Shown here piece by piece: positions 1 through 9,845 of a stretch of 64,000 nucleotides of DNA (the stretch's first letter is position 1; each line of letters begins with the position of its first letter). Where the stretch lies: the NCBI GenBank assembly GCA_011947345.1, contig JAAVTG010000755.1, positions 1 through 64,000 of the forward strand, written 5' to 3'. The notes beneath the pieces were generated by a model, which saw only the letters and a program-made list of their open reading frames with translations, was not told the DNA's origin and made no database searches. The stretch comes from Phytophthora quininea. Taxonomy: Eukaryota > Oomycota > Peronosporomycetes > Peronosporales > Peronosporaceae. The position numbers were made by a program, and so were the translations under genes.

Positions 1-1146
1 GAATAGTGGAGGTTCGTCTGTGCACGACAAAGTTGCTGTAGTCGCTGCCGTCGATGGAAGAACCCCTTACCGTATTGTAGGTGAATTTAAGGACGGCGCG
101 GTCATTGGCGTCGTGGGCAAAGCTGTCGACACCAGTGGCGTAAGTCGAACTCACCGACGGTTGTCGTGTTTGTCGACCTCTCGGACGTTGGCTCGGTGTC
201 GTTGTTGGCATCGTACGAAATAATCGCCAAGCCTTCGGCATTGCTAGTCATGGCAGGAGTACCTGTCGTCCATGGCAGGCCGTACAGACCGGTGGCTCGC
301 ATCCAAAACGAATCGTTTCCACTGGATCCACTTGCTTCGACCACAATATCATACCGTTGGCCAGCGTTGATCGTGAGCGAGTTGATGAGCTCCGACGGCT
401 GCAGCGGATCACTGTCGGCTGCAACGACTTGGAAGTCGTGGCCATCAATGCTAAAGTCGATCGGAGACGCGCCGCCATGTTGATCAGCCGCAGCAGGTAC
501 TTCTTGCCTGCTTGGAACTGGAACCGAGCCAGAGGTTGGTCGGTGCAATCGGTGAAGCCGTAGGCGCAACCGTGCAGTCGTAGCGACCGCGGTTGTTGAT
601 GACCATGCTGTCCCACATCGGAGCCCCGACAGGACTGTCGTGGTACAAGTCGGCGAGCTGAACGACGAACTCCTCAGCGATGTCTTGTTCCCATGGCTGA
701 CGGTCACTTTCATTAGAGTGGACGATCAACGGACCGCGAAGACCGAACGCGTACTGCGTGCCGTGGTGACTGTGCCACCAGAACGTGCCAGCTTTATCCG
801 GCGTAAAGCGATAGACGGCGGTGCCGTTGGGGTCGATGTGGCACTGCGTGATGCCAGACGTTCCATCCATCTCTTGCGTGCCGAGTTGCTTGAGACCGTG
901 CCAGTGAAGACACGTCGGGACGTCTAACTCGTTGGTGACGCGAACCTCCACGTCTTGGCCCAGCGTGACGTCGATGATCGCTTGGTCGGCGGGCTTGTCG
1001 TTGATCCCGTAAGTTGATAGCGAGATGCCGTCGAAAGCTGCGGAGATCGAAGTCACTCGCCAGTCGTAGGAAACGACGTCGGCAGAGCTCTGACCCGAGA
1101 AAACAGCGAGCAGCGAAGTTGCGACGGAGAAGCGGTTGAAGCGCAT
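1..1146 (-). CDS. Laccase-like multicopper oxidase, copy 1 (3' end outside window)
   Basis: Secreted three-domain multicopper oxidase that would oxidise phenolic or similar substrates while reducing oxygen to water. The chosen ATG (1146) begins a signal peptide with a basic start, a hydrophobic core and a QSSA-type cleavage site. The first two copper motifs are clear: HWHG near 905-895 and WWHSHHG near 785-765, followed by the conserved GLRGPLIV. The second cupredoxin domain continues to the left edge, so the last two copper motifs lie outside the window. The reading frame changes twice, after INNRGRYDC (about 550) and after LLRLINMA (about 475); the second looks like a two-base GC excess in a GCGGCG run. 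These may be consensus errors or real damage. An upstream in-frame ATG at 1287 is less likely because it lacks a signal peptide. Laccase-like family is confident; the exact substrate is not. Confidence 0.8.
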
Positions 1147-1287
1147 GGATGCAGTGGCGTGTGGGACCCCTCTTGCAGGTGGTGTGGCCGACGTTGGCGT
1201 TGGAAAGCGGAATGCAAAATGAGAAGAAGGCAACCAGGATCGAGTTGTCATGAGCTCATGTGACGAACAGAGGCACTGGGCCATCAC

Positions 1288-2142
1288 GAGACGAGGATCT
1301 CAAATTACAAACAAGGTCAAGATTGTGGGGCATTATCGCAACGTTTGTAGCGTAGCAGATCGATAGCGAGGAACTTTGACTGCTTTCCAGTTACGTCACC
1401 GAAGATAAGAGGCATGTGTTTTCAAGTGCCCCAAGATGTTTGCTTGGTGTAGTGGGATGCGGCTCATTGCCGCGCCCAGTTGCTCAAGCTTCGCCTGTCG
1501 TCTTCCAGATGGGCAGGTAAGACGTGATGATGGGGAAAGAGTTTGTGGTACAGGAGGCCTCGAGGAGACTCTCGTCCGCAGTTTGGGATTACCCGCAAGA
1601 GACCTAAGCAGCTATCATAGTACATGTTGGTGCTGGGAGTTCCAGCTCGTTGGTGTTCAATGTGTCTTTGGAATCCTCGACCTACTACACTTGGACAGCC
1701 ACAAAACAGCTTGGGTGTAAGTTGTATTATGTAGGGAATTGCCAAGTTGGACAGTGTCCACTGCAACGTCACTCTCGTCTCTGTTGATTTGTCAAGCGGA
1801 GCAATGTTACGTTCGTAGGCATCGAAAGCCAATCTTCCCAACTACACTAATAGATTCACGGCAATTGCAGTGTGCAACGGATAGCTCAAGAACACATCGC
1901 TGACGGCGAGTTAGTCTTTATGGAGCATTCCCAATGCGATCCCACCACATGCTGAGGAACCAGCTTATACTCCCTTGATTCAGCGGAGACACAACAAGAC
2001 AGACGACGTTGCGGTGAACACCACGACCGTCGGAATTGCATCAACAAATGAAAGAGTCCCAACCTGAAGAAAATACAGCAAACACATTGTAGCGTTCATA
2101 AACATATTGCCGCACACACCCAACATACTGTTCGAGAACGCA
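1288..2142. other. Spacer between the laccase copies
   Basis: About 850 bases without a convincing gene. Open frames here (for example 1464-1841 minus) have no recognisable domain and no supporting codon pattern. The spacer would hold the promoter of copy 1 on the minus strand, but I see no specific element. Confidence 0.4.
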
Positions 2143-3420
2143 TCAACACCTCTTTCCTGCTGAAGCCGTCTTCGCCCTCATCGCTAGACCGATGTCCATG
2201 TGTCAGTCGATGTGGCAGTGCATGATCCACACGCCCGCATTGTCAACCGTAAAACGAAGTACCAGGAACCTGGCACAAGTTCCTGTGGTGTCCGTAGCGC
2301 ATGGCGGCACCGCAGACGTCCCGTACCATAGCCCCAATGAGTTTCAACACCGGCAGTGAGTTGCTTCGAATGTCTTCAATCGAGGCCTGACCACTGCTGG
2401 CGACCCACGTGTGCGAGTGCAAGTGGAACGGGTGCTGTACGTGGACGTCATTTACCAGTACCACGATGTGCTTGCCGTACTCGATCTTCCGAGCGTTCGT
2501 GGAGACTGGTAGCTGCCACCATCTTTGTCCCACTAGTGACTGAAAAGCAGGGGCTCATCTAAAACGACGAAAGCGTTGAAGTCGCTGCCGATGGAGAAGT
2601 ATCGGTGAGGTTCTTGTCCAAATCTTGGCGTAAACTCGAGAACAGCACGGTCCGATGGCATCGAAGGCAAAACAGTCGGCGCGAGAGGCGTGAAGTCGAA
2701 CTCGCCCACGGTGGTCTCATTCGTCGCTTCTCGGACGTTGGTTCGGTATCATCGGCGTTCCCATACGACACAATCGCCAAGCCTTCGAAGTTGAAACCTG
2801 CACCAGCCATGTCGGCGGTAGCTCCCAGCCACCACGGGAGACCGTACAGACCGATAGATTGCAGCCAAAACGAAGCAGGCTGAGCTGACTGTGCTGCTGG
2901 TTGTAAGCAGCTTTGACGATGAAGTCGTACCGTTGGCCAGCGTTGATCGTAAGCGAGTTGATGAGCTCCGACGGCTGCAGCGGATCACTGTCGGCTGCAA
3001 CAACTTGGAAGTCGTGGCCATCGATGCTAAAGTCGGAGACAGCGCCGCCATGTTGATCAGCCGCAGCAGGTACTTCTTGCCTGCTTGGAACTGGAACCGA
3101 GCCAGAGGTTGGTCCTCGGTGCAATCAGTGAAGCCATGGGAAGCCGCAGCCGTGACCGCGGTTGATGATGTTCATGCTGTCCCAAATCGAAGCGCCTTGA
3201 GGCTCGCGGTGATGCAATTCGGCGAGTTGGACGACGAATTCTCCATCAATGTCTTCTTCCGGTCGCTTTTGGGGGCGTGGACGATCAACGGACCGCGAAG
3301 ACCGAACGCGTACTGCGTGCCGTGGTGACTGTGCCACCAGAACGTACCGCGTTTGTCCGGTGTGAAGTGATAGACGGCGGTGCCGTTGGGGTCGATGTGT
3401 GCTACAATCAGAGACACAAC
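2143..3420 (-). pseudogene. Laccase-like multicopper oxidase, copy 2, broken
   Basis: Tandem paralogue of the gene at 1-1146, with long stretches almost identical in translation (the block from DFSIDGHDF to INAGQRYD). The first exon with signal peptide and HWHG motif is absent: homology starts abruptly at HIDPNGTAV near 3420. The second motif WWHSHHG, the third-domain block ending VLDEPLLF and the third copper motif HPFHLHSH (about 2430) are readable in different frames. The fourth motif reads HCHID, stop, HMDIG: a TGA at 2203-2205 replaces the usual tryptophan codon. With the missing 5' end, several frame changes and this nonsense codon I call it a pseudogene. It also carries the same GC-dinucleotide frame change as copy 1 at the equivalent position. 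Confidence 0.8.
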
Positions 3421-3519
3421 TAACAGCGTGGTGGATTTGATGAGGAAGTAACGTCACCACAGGATCAACGACATGTGTCGGAGGTTTTGTAGTGCTGCAC
3501 ATTGCACTTCGCTACTGGT

Positions 3520-5072
3520 AAACTCAAGCGGCGATGGCTGGCATCGCCTTGGAAATGTGCATTTTCTTGGCAGGTTTGGGATGGATCCAGCGGCAGCCGA
3601 AGACCAGGTCTCCGATGGATTGGTCGTCGAAAAACGTGTCTTCATCAGCAGTTCCAACCGGTTTTAACGCTCGATAATCCAACTTGTAGAATCTCCCGTC
3701 TCCAATGGCGCGTCCTAACGCCGAAGACTGCTGCATTCCTGACTGCGGCTCCATTGCTACTAGTATTCGTGTCACTCCTCGGAAACTCTTGTGCATCACT
3801 CCGTCTGCTTGATATTTTAGTCGAAACGATAGACCCAAAGGTGGAGCAACACGCTCAGTCCGCCGCTGTAGTTGCTCCAATACCCTCGACGTACCGAGCA
3901 CTGCGGAATTGATAGCTCTGGTGCGACAACATCGGTGTTGAAGCAGCAGCCTGTCAGCTCAGTGAGATGGCGAGGCCACGTGAACAAATTGCAGACACTC
4001 GTCGCCACCACACCTCCTCCAACGACCGTTTTCACGTCGTCTAAAGCTTGCAACGGATTAAACCGTGTTCCTCCAGTAGCACGACGTGCTTCACCCGATA
4101 ACATGTAGTTGGTTCTACCGCTTGTAAATCTCGCTTCAAATGCGCTAGAAGCCGGGAATCCGTCATCCTTCTCCCTTGAGCTACGGAGAACGGCGACCGC
4201 ACCATCTCCACCACTGGGAATCCGTCAGCGTCCAGCTCCATAGCAAATGTCTTCCTCGAAAGCCCAGCGCGATGGAACAGCTCCGCCACCACCGTCTGCA
4301 GCACCATCGCGCTGAATTGTATCCTTTGGCAGGCGTCGCTGTCCGAGTTGTCGACTCCAGTCGGTGCATCGAAGCCTTGGAAACTGTCGTGAGGTTTCTG
4401 GTAGTGGAAACGTACGATCCACTTGGTTCGACGCGGTTTGAAGCAAACCGTCAGTTGATGCGTTGTCGCCGCAATGCGAAGACGAATGTGGTAGATTCCT
4501 GGTTGCGTAAGATGCACGAACGCCTTGAAATGGCCAGACTCTCGGACTACCGGCCAGCAGACACTGCCCACCCACGAATTGTCCGAGTCGCTTTCAACTT
4601 CATGGGCTACGGCTTGAACGTATAGTGCGTTGTCTGGTAGGTTTGCTGCTGCGATGTTGTCCACTACGCCTTCGACCAACACCAGAGGATACGTAAGTAG
4701 TTCGCTGTCCTGAAGGTTCGTCACGTGGATGTTTGTCACGTGGATGTTTAGCGACGGGAGCGGGTGGACGATGCTGCAGTCGTTGTTGGCGTCTCTAGGA
4801 CGGACTGCAGCGCACCACTCGGTCGGTCGACAGGGAGCAAAGTGTCTTGTTTTGTGTCTCCAAAGAGACCGTCGGTGTCGGCCATCCGGCGCTACGTCGA
4901 CTTGAGGCCTTGTTCCCCATCGTCTGCAATTGAGGAGTGACTTGAGTTCATCGTTTCCAATGTCCCTTCGTTCGATCTGGACTTGCCACCCAGCGCCTTC
5001 AGCACGTGCGCATGGTAACACCCTAGCGAGCGCCAGAGCCAGACAAGCAGCTCTGACGTAAGAATCTACCAC
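3520..5072 (-). pseudogene. Putative zinc metallopeptidase (PF12044-like), catalytic site lost
   Basis: The first 343 codons (5072-4041) resemble the N-terminal part of the fungal/oomycete metallopeptidase family that includes yeast YIL108W: YPLVLVEG, then FKAFVHL..PGIYHIRL, then the DAP.GVDN and KTFAMELD blocks. The next block, VVGGGVVATSVCNLFTWP with a nearby GCCFN, continues in another frame (about 4060-3820), and a third frame carries DGVMHKSFRG followed by EPQSGMQQSS (3800-3700). The zinc site should lie between LLH and LGLSF near 3855-3835, but bases for roughly four residues are missing, so HExxH is not present. I infer a deletion between short CAC repeats. The start at 5072 begins with a hydrophobic leader. 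The pseudogene call is fairly strong; the family call comes from pattern memory and needs a profile search. Confidence 0.6.
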
Positions 5073-5155
5073 AAAGTGACTGCAACGTCAGACTTTCTAC
5101 ATAGCTTCAGTTTGTGTACGCTTTGTGTCCGGCATTTTGCTGCTTGTTCTTCGCC

Positions 5156-6271
5156 ATGTGGAGTGCGTCGGGGGCCCTCTATGTGCTCTTCATCCTCGTC
5201 GTGTTCGTCTCTGTGGGTATCGGGGCGTTGGTGGCTCTGTTTGGACCTGGTATCGACCCCGTCAACAGTCGTCGGGGGCCCCGCACATTACGTCGCACCA
5301 GGAATTCCTGTTGACACATCTACGTGACGGGGTCGAGGATACGGGTCTGATGGAGCGGCCTCGGCCCAACGGCCAAGTCGTGCACTTGTTCTACCGCTTC
5401 TGGCAGCCCAAACACCTGCAGTCTGCAGCGGATACGAAGGCCGTGGTGGTGGTTCTGCATGGCGTCAACTCGCACAGTGCACGCAACAATACGTTCATGG
5501 TGGAAGTCTTGCAACACGGTTTCTTAGTGGCGGGCTTGGATCACGAAGGTATGGGCCGCAGTGACGGACGACACGGCTACTTCTCCAGTGTCGACATGTT
5601 GGTGGACGACGCCATTGCGTTCATACAGCTGGTCAAGGACAAGTACAAGGACAAGAAGGTGTTTCTGCTTGGCGCGTATGTAGCTGTTGCTTGGCAGTTG
5701 AGGACACGTACTTACGTGGGTTTTGGTGCAGGTCTCTGGGTGGTTTAATGATCCTTCACGCGCTGAGCAAAGGAGGCCCCAAGCTCGTGGATGGGGCGGT
5801 GATTCTCTGTCCTGCTACGGAGATCCACAAGGCGTCACGTCCGTCTCCCGTGATGGAGTTTATCGGCCGCTTGTTGCAGGCGTACACGCCTAAACTCCCG
5901 TTGGTGAAGGCGAACAGCGGCAAGAACAGCTCACCGGAGGTAGCGGCGGTGGTTGACGCTGAGAAGTACGCAGACCCGCTCTACTACCCCGGCAAGATGC
6001 GTGTTGGCACGGGCTTGGCACTGCTGGAAGGATCACCACCGTCCAGGACAAGCTGTCGACGATTGAAACGCCGTACTTGCTGCAGCACGGCACAGCAGAC
6101 CGAGCCTGCAGCGTCACTGGGTCGGCAGCGCTGCACCTCAAGACTCGCAGCGTTGACAAGACCTTCAAGACGTACGAAGGCGGCCACCACGACTTGGCCA
6201 GCGAGCCTCCACGTATCCGCAACGCCGTCGTGCGGGACTTTGTGGCGTGGCTGGAAGAGCATTCCACGTGA
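5156..6271 (+). CDS. Monoacylglycerol-lipase-like serine hydrolase with N-terminal membrane anchor
   Basis: Alpha/beta hydrolase of the monoglyceride-lipase (Hydrolase_4) type, expected to cleave monoacylglycerols or related esters at a membrane. The chosen ATG (5156) begins a single hydrophobic helix rich in V, L and F, so the enzyme is probably membrane anchored. The oxyanion-region motif VVVVLHGVNSHS is followed by DHEGMGRSDG. The nucleophile elbow GASLGG is only formed by splicing: the codon for A is split by a 56-bp intron at 5676-5731 (GTATGT..GCAG). The acid is in QHGTADRAC and the histidine in YEGGHHDLASEP. Two frame changes occur, near 5270 (a GGGGG run) and near 6032, each fitting one missing base. 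It is divergent from the broken metallopeptidase, with 83 bp between the starts. Confidence 0.82.
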
Positions 6272-6423
6272 TCAACGAAACACACGTAAGCTCACGAAAC
6301 GTGACTTCATAAAGACGTAATTCTGCTAGGTGGTTTTGCTGCTTCGTTTTGGTTGACTCACGACACGAAGAAGAGGAAATAAGGAAGCTGGTTGGGCGAA
6401 GCAGCCGCTGCTTGACAGCGCAC

Positions 6424-7253
6424 TTACTTGCCGTCGATCTTGCCGTCCATGGCGTCCACCAGCACGATCCGCTTGGCCGCGTACTTGTGCAGGAACTTGC
6501 GTCCGAACGGGATGAAGGACGCGCTGTACCAGATCATGCTGCCGAACTGCACGAGCAGCAGCAGCAGCACAATGAACCAGTGCCTAGGCCACAAGAAGGC
6601 GACCACAACCGTCAGGGCCAGCGCCCCCATCCAGGCGCGACCCGAGACGCTGCGCTTGCGGGAGAGCATGCGCTTCTGCAGGCGACTCTGGCCCATGATG
6701 AAGATGAGGCTGGAGAAGGTCGCAATGTTGCTGAGCGAGTAGAAGAGTGCGTAAAAACGGACGTGGTGGACGCCCGTGAAGAGGATGACGGTGGCGGCGA
6801 AGGCGAAGAGGCCGCTAAGAATGTAGCAGCCTATAGCGCCCATCATGCGCTGGTTGAGCGTCAATTGGTCGTCGTCATCCCCAATGTCGTGCAGTAGCCC
6901 CTCCTCCTCATCTGAGTCGGAGTCAGTCGGAGCTGTCTTTGCGCTTGTGCTTCTTCTTGTCCTTCTTGTCCTCCTTAATGTCGATGTGGAAGGCCTCCTT
7001 GGCGGAGTCCAGCACACTCTTCTCATGCTTGGGGGACTCCTTCAGGTGCAGCTTCTCCTTGGCCTGGTCCAGCAGACTGGGACTCTCTTCCTCCTTTGCT
7101 TGGGGTTGAGACTCTGCTTGGTCTGGCGCGTGACCTCCTTGATGCTCTCCTGTGTCTTCTTGGAGGCGCGCTCGATGCTCTCCTGCGTCTTGTTGGCCAT
7201 CTCCTCGAGCCTCTCGCAGCCTTCTTGGACTGCTCCTTCAGCTGGTCCATCAT
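6424..7253 (-). CDS. SFT2: SFT2-domain Golgi membrane protein, paralogue A
   Basis: SFT2/GOT1-like four-helix membrane protein; family members act in vesicle fusion at the Golgi. The N-terminal part is hydrophilic and helical with repeated ANKTQESIERASKK-type heptads, then an acidic serine stretch (DSSDSDSDEEEGLL). The SFT2 domain follows: QRMMGAIGCYILSGLFAF, three further hydrophobic helices, and the closing motif MIWYSASFIPFGR. The protein ends KIDGK. The start MMDQLKEQ (7253) fits paralogue B, which begins MLEQLK. Frame changes near 7215, 7060 and 6935 lie in the N-terminal part; the domain itself is open. A close paralogue on the same strand lies at 9009-9724, with one PH gene between them. 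Confidence 0.8.
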
Positions 7254-7639
7254 GGTGCTTGCACGCGACTAGAGAGCGATCTTCCTGCGGGCTGCTTGGC
7301 AAATTGGAGAATGCATGCCCAAAAAATCAGTTTCGGTGGCTACACTCGATTACCATGATTCATAGCCTCAACAACTTTGACCTTCTGGCCATCCATGCCA
7401 ACCAGCAGGAAGAGAGAGAGAGTCCCACATGGCAAAGAATACTATAATATGTTTTGTGGCTTGTAGGACTGGATGGCACAAAAGTTTTTGCTGTCGAGCT
7501 CGATTCCGTCGTCGACGCTCGGCAGGTGTTGTATACGTGGAAACGTAGTCAAAATAGTCGAAATGGTTCATAGTTTTCGCACGTGTGTTGGTCATTGCAC
7601 GTAGTTGAAAGTGGTGGTCGTGGAGGAAACGGTAGTTGC

Positions 7640-8617
7640 TCAACTGTTGGTGAGGCGGGACCCGTCTGGACAGCGAGCCACGATGCCGCGCACCAACTGC
7701 AGCGCAAAGTTGAGGAGCTGCGACCAACTGGCCGCCTCGCTCTCGCTGGAGCGCATGACGATCATGTTGCCGCCGTGGAACTCCATGCGGAAGCCTCCGT
7801 GGCCCATCATCTCCACCTTGGTCACCGTTCGCAGGTCGAGTTCTCCACGTGGACTTCTCCAGTAACTACGTTTGTACATTCGGAGGACAAGCGACTGGAA
7901 GTCGAGTACGCACCAGCGTTTGCTCCAACTGCGACGTAGTAGAGCAATCGACTCGCGAAGCATGAACAGGTTGCCGCAGTACGGCGGCAAGTCCCGCAGC
8001 GCCACGGGCGGAGGAGGGATCGGCGGCAACTCCAAGTTGTCCGGCAGACGGAAGGTCTCAAAGACTATCGGCTCGGAATCATCCTCACTTGTACTTTGGT
8101 TCAGCGCCCGGAAGAAGACCCGCTGGAAGTGATACTTCTCCACGCGGATGACCTCGATAGCCGACTCCATCGAGACCATCTCGTTCTGCAGTTCGGCCAG
8201 GTCGTCGTCGTCCAGCTCGAGACTCTTCACCTTGAGTCGGTCCTCCCTCTCCATCTCCAGCAGATCGTCCTCACTCACAGGGTTGCCGTCGTCGTCCAGC
8301 AGCGTGAACCGGCCGGAGTTGGAGCGGTGCAGCTCGCTGCGCATTCGACTGCTCGGCACTTTGCTCTTCGACCCGAACGGATACACGGTCGGTCTATCAA
8401 ACAGGCTCACGTCGTCAAGACTCTCGCGCTCATGCCAGAACTCGTCCAGGCCGACGTTGCTGCGGAACATTTGCACCGTGTTGGCCGTGTCGCTCACGTC
8501 GTAGTAGCCGTGCTCCTCGAAAAACACGAGCCCGTCAGGTGTGCGTCCTTCATAAATGTCGAGCAGGTGGCGGTCGAACGGCGAGGACATTTCGCCGACG
8601 CTCGAGTGGCGGTTCAT
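7640..8617 (-). CDS. PH-domain protein, 325 aa
   Basis: An uninterrupted single-exon gene. Residues 1-130 are acidic and low in known motifs. A helical stretch (about 125-165) with LDDDDLAELQNEM may be a short coiled coil. A proline run (PPIPPPP, about 200) precedes a pleckstrin-homology domain from about residue 215 to 310: GNLFMLRE..., then WSKRWCVLDFQSLVLRMYK, then a late helix containing AASWSQLLNFALQL with the conserved tryptophan. The protein likely binds phosphoinositides or a protein partner at membranes; no catalytic domain is present. It sits between two SFT2 paralogues on the same strand. Family is confident, specific role unknown. Confidence 0.8.
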   Translation of the reverse strand: MNRHSSVGEMSSPFDRHLLDIYEGRTPDGLVFFEEHGYYDVSDTANTVQMFRSNVGLDEFWHERESLDDVSLFDRPTVYPFGSKSKVPSSRMRSELHRSNSGRFTLLDDDGNPVSEDDLLEMEREDRLKVKSLELDDDDLAELQNEMVSMESAIEVIRVEKYHFQRVFFRALNQSTSEDDSEPIVFETFRLPDNLELPPIPPPPVALRDLPPYCGNLFMLRESIALLRRSWSKRWCVLDFQSLVLRMYKRSYWRSPRGELDLRTVTKVEMMGHGGFRMEFHGGNMIVMRSSESEAASWSQLLNFALQLVRGIVARCPDGSRLTNS

Positions 8618-9008
8618 TGTCGAGAGCTATTCGCAGCGTGTATGCGATGGGGACTGGGACGGTGGTGGCGCGCGATTTTAGATGGAGCTGCAGGTGTCCG
8701 TGACTTGGATGGCTTTGACTGTGCGGGGCAGAAAAACTTTGAACTTGGCATCTGTCGATGCACTATGCAGGCTTGGGACAAGCTCGGAAAACATGCGTGC
8801 GGGCTAATTCCACCCCACGGGGCTCGGGTTGAGCAGCTTCCTAAGATTTCGCTGCCCATGACAAGTTTGTCGACGGCGCTAATGCTTGTCGCTTGCCTGC
8901 TGATAAAAAGTTAGCTAGTAGTAGGAGAAAAGTATATGCGTTTTTTGCTTTACCTTGATACAAGCTCGAAACGTTGCATATTATAAAGTTATTGGATCAT
9001 GACGTCTT
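8618..9008. other. Intergenic, no gene seen
   Basis: About 390 bases between the start of the PH gene and the end of SFT2 paralogue B, all on the minus strand. It holds the PH gene's 5' flank and the SFT2 3' flank; the part near 8900-9000 is AT-rich. No domain-bearing frame. Confidence 0.4.
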
Positions 9009-9724
9009 TTAGCTGGAGACGTAGCCTGCAAACTTGGAGCAGCCCTTGCGGAGGATGGCGCGGCCGTACGGGATGAAGCTGGCTCCGTACCACAACATGG
9101 CTGCGTACTGGACAATCACCAGCAGCAGCACCAGTGGGCCAGCCTTGGGAAGCCGAACGCGATGATGAGAGTCAGCGTCATAGCTCCCATCCAAATGCAG
9201 CAGGCTACACGCCGCACGGGCATGCACATGACTTTGAGCTGGCGCATGGGCCCCACCAGGAACAGCGAGCTGCCAATGCTGCAGAGATTCCCCACGGTAT
9301 AGAAGAAGGCGAACTGCTTGAGGTGTTTGGGGCCGCCCCACATCATGAGCGTCGACAGGAAGCCGCAGAGGGCGCCGAAGCAGTAGCAGCCGATGGCTCC
9401 GTAGAGTCTCTGGCGCTTGGTGAGTCCGCACTCCTGGCCTAGCTCACTTAGTAGTCCTTCCTTCTCCTGATTGGCGCTTATTGGGGACTTGCCGCCTTCG
9501 AGATCGCTCTCCACCGTCGCGTCGGAGCTGGCGAGCGAGTTGGTGGACGAAGACTTGACGACTGTGGGGATTTTGACGTTCAGAGCGCCCGCCTTGGCCT
9601 GCAACGCCGCCGAGCCCTTCTGCGTGGCATCCATGGCCAACGCAGAGCCCTTCTGCGCCGCGTCCTTGGCCTTGTCGGCCAGAGCCGCCGCCTGCGTGCC
9701 CGCCGCCTTGAGCTGTTCCAGCAT
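9009..9724 (-). CDS. SFT2: SFT2-domain Golgi membrane protein, paralogue B
   Basis: Second SFT2-type four-helix membrane protein. The start MLEQLKAAG (9724) is chosen because the upstream in-frame ATG adds a segment unlike the paralogue. The N-terminus has a repeated alanine/lysine pattern (AQKGSALAMDATQKGSAALQ), likely helical. The acidic linker EKEGLLSELGQE precedes QRLYGAIGCYCFGALCGF, three more hydrophobic helices, and the conserved end LWYGASFIPYGRAILRKG. One frame change near 9135, just before VLLLVIVQYAAM, fits a single-base indel. It shares architecture and closing motif with 6424-7253 but is clearly diverged, so the duplication is not recent. Confidence 0.8.
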
Positions 9725-9845
9725 ATTTGACGATTGGACACATCGACTTGAAGTTTGTATGTCCGTTATAAAAATAATGCAGCCAATCACAATCCATCAC
9801 TTTTATTTATAGACTAGAAGAAGCATTAGCCAAGATACGTAGAGG

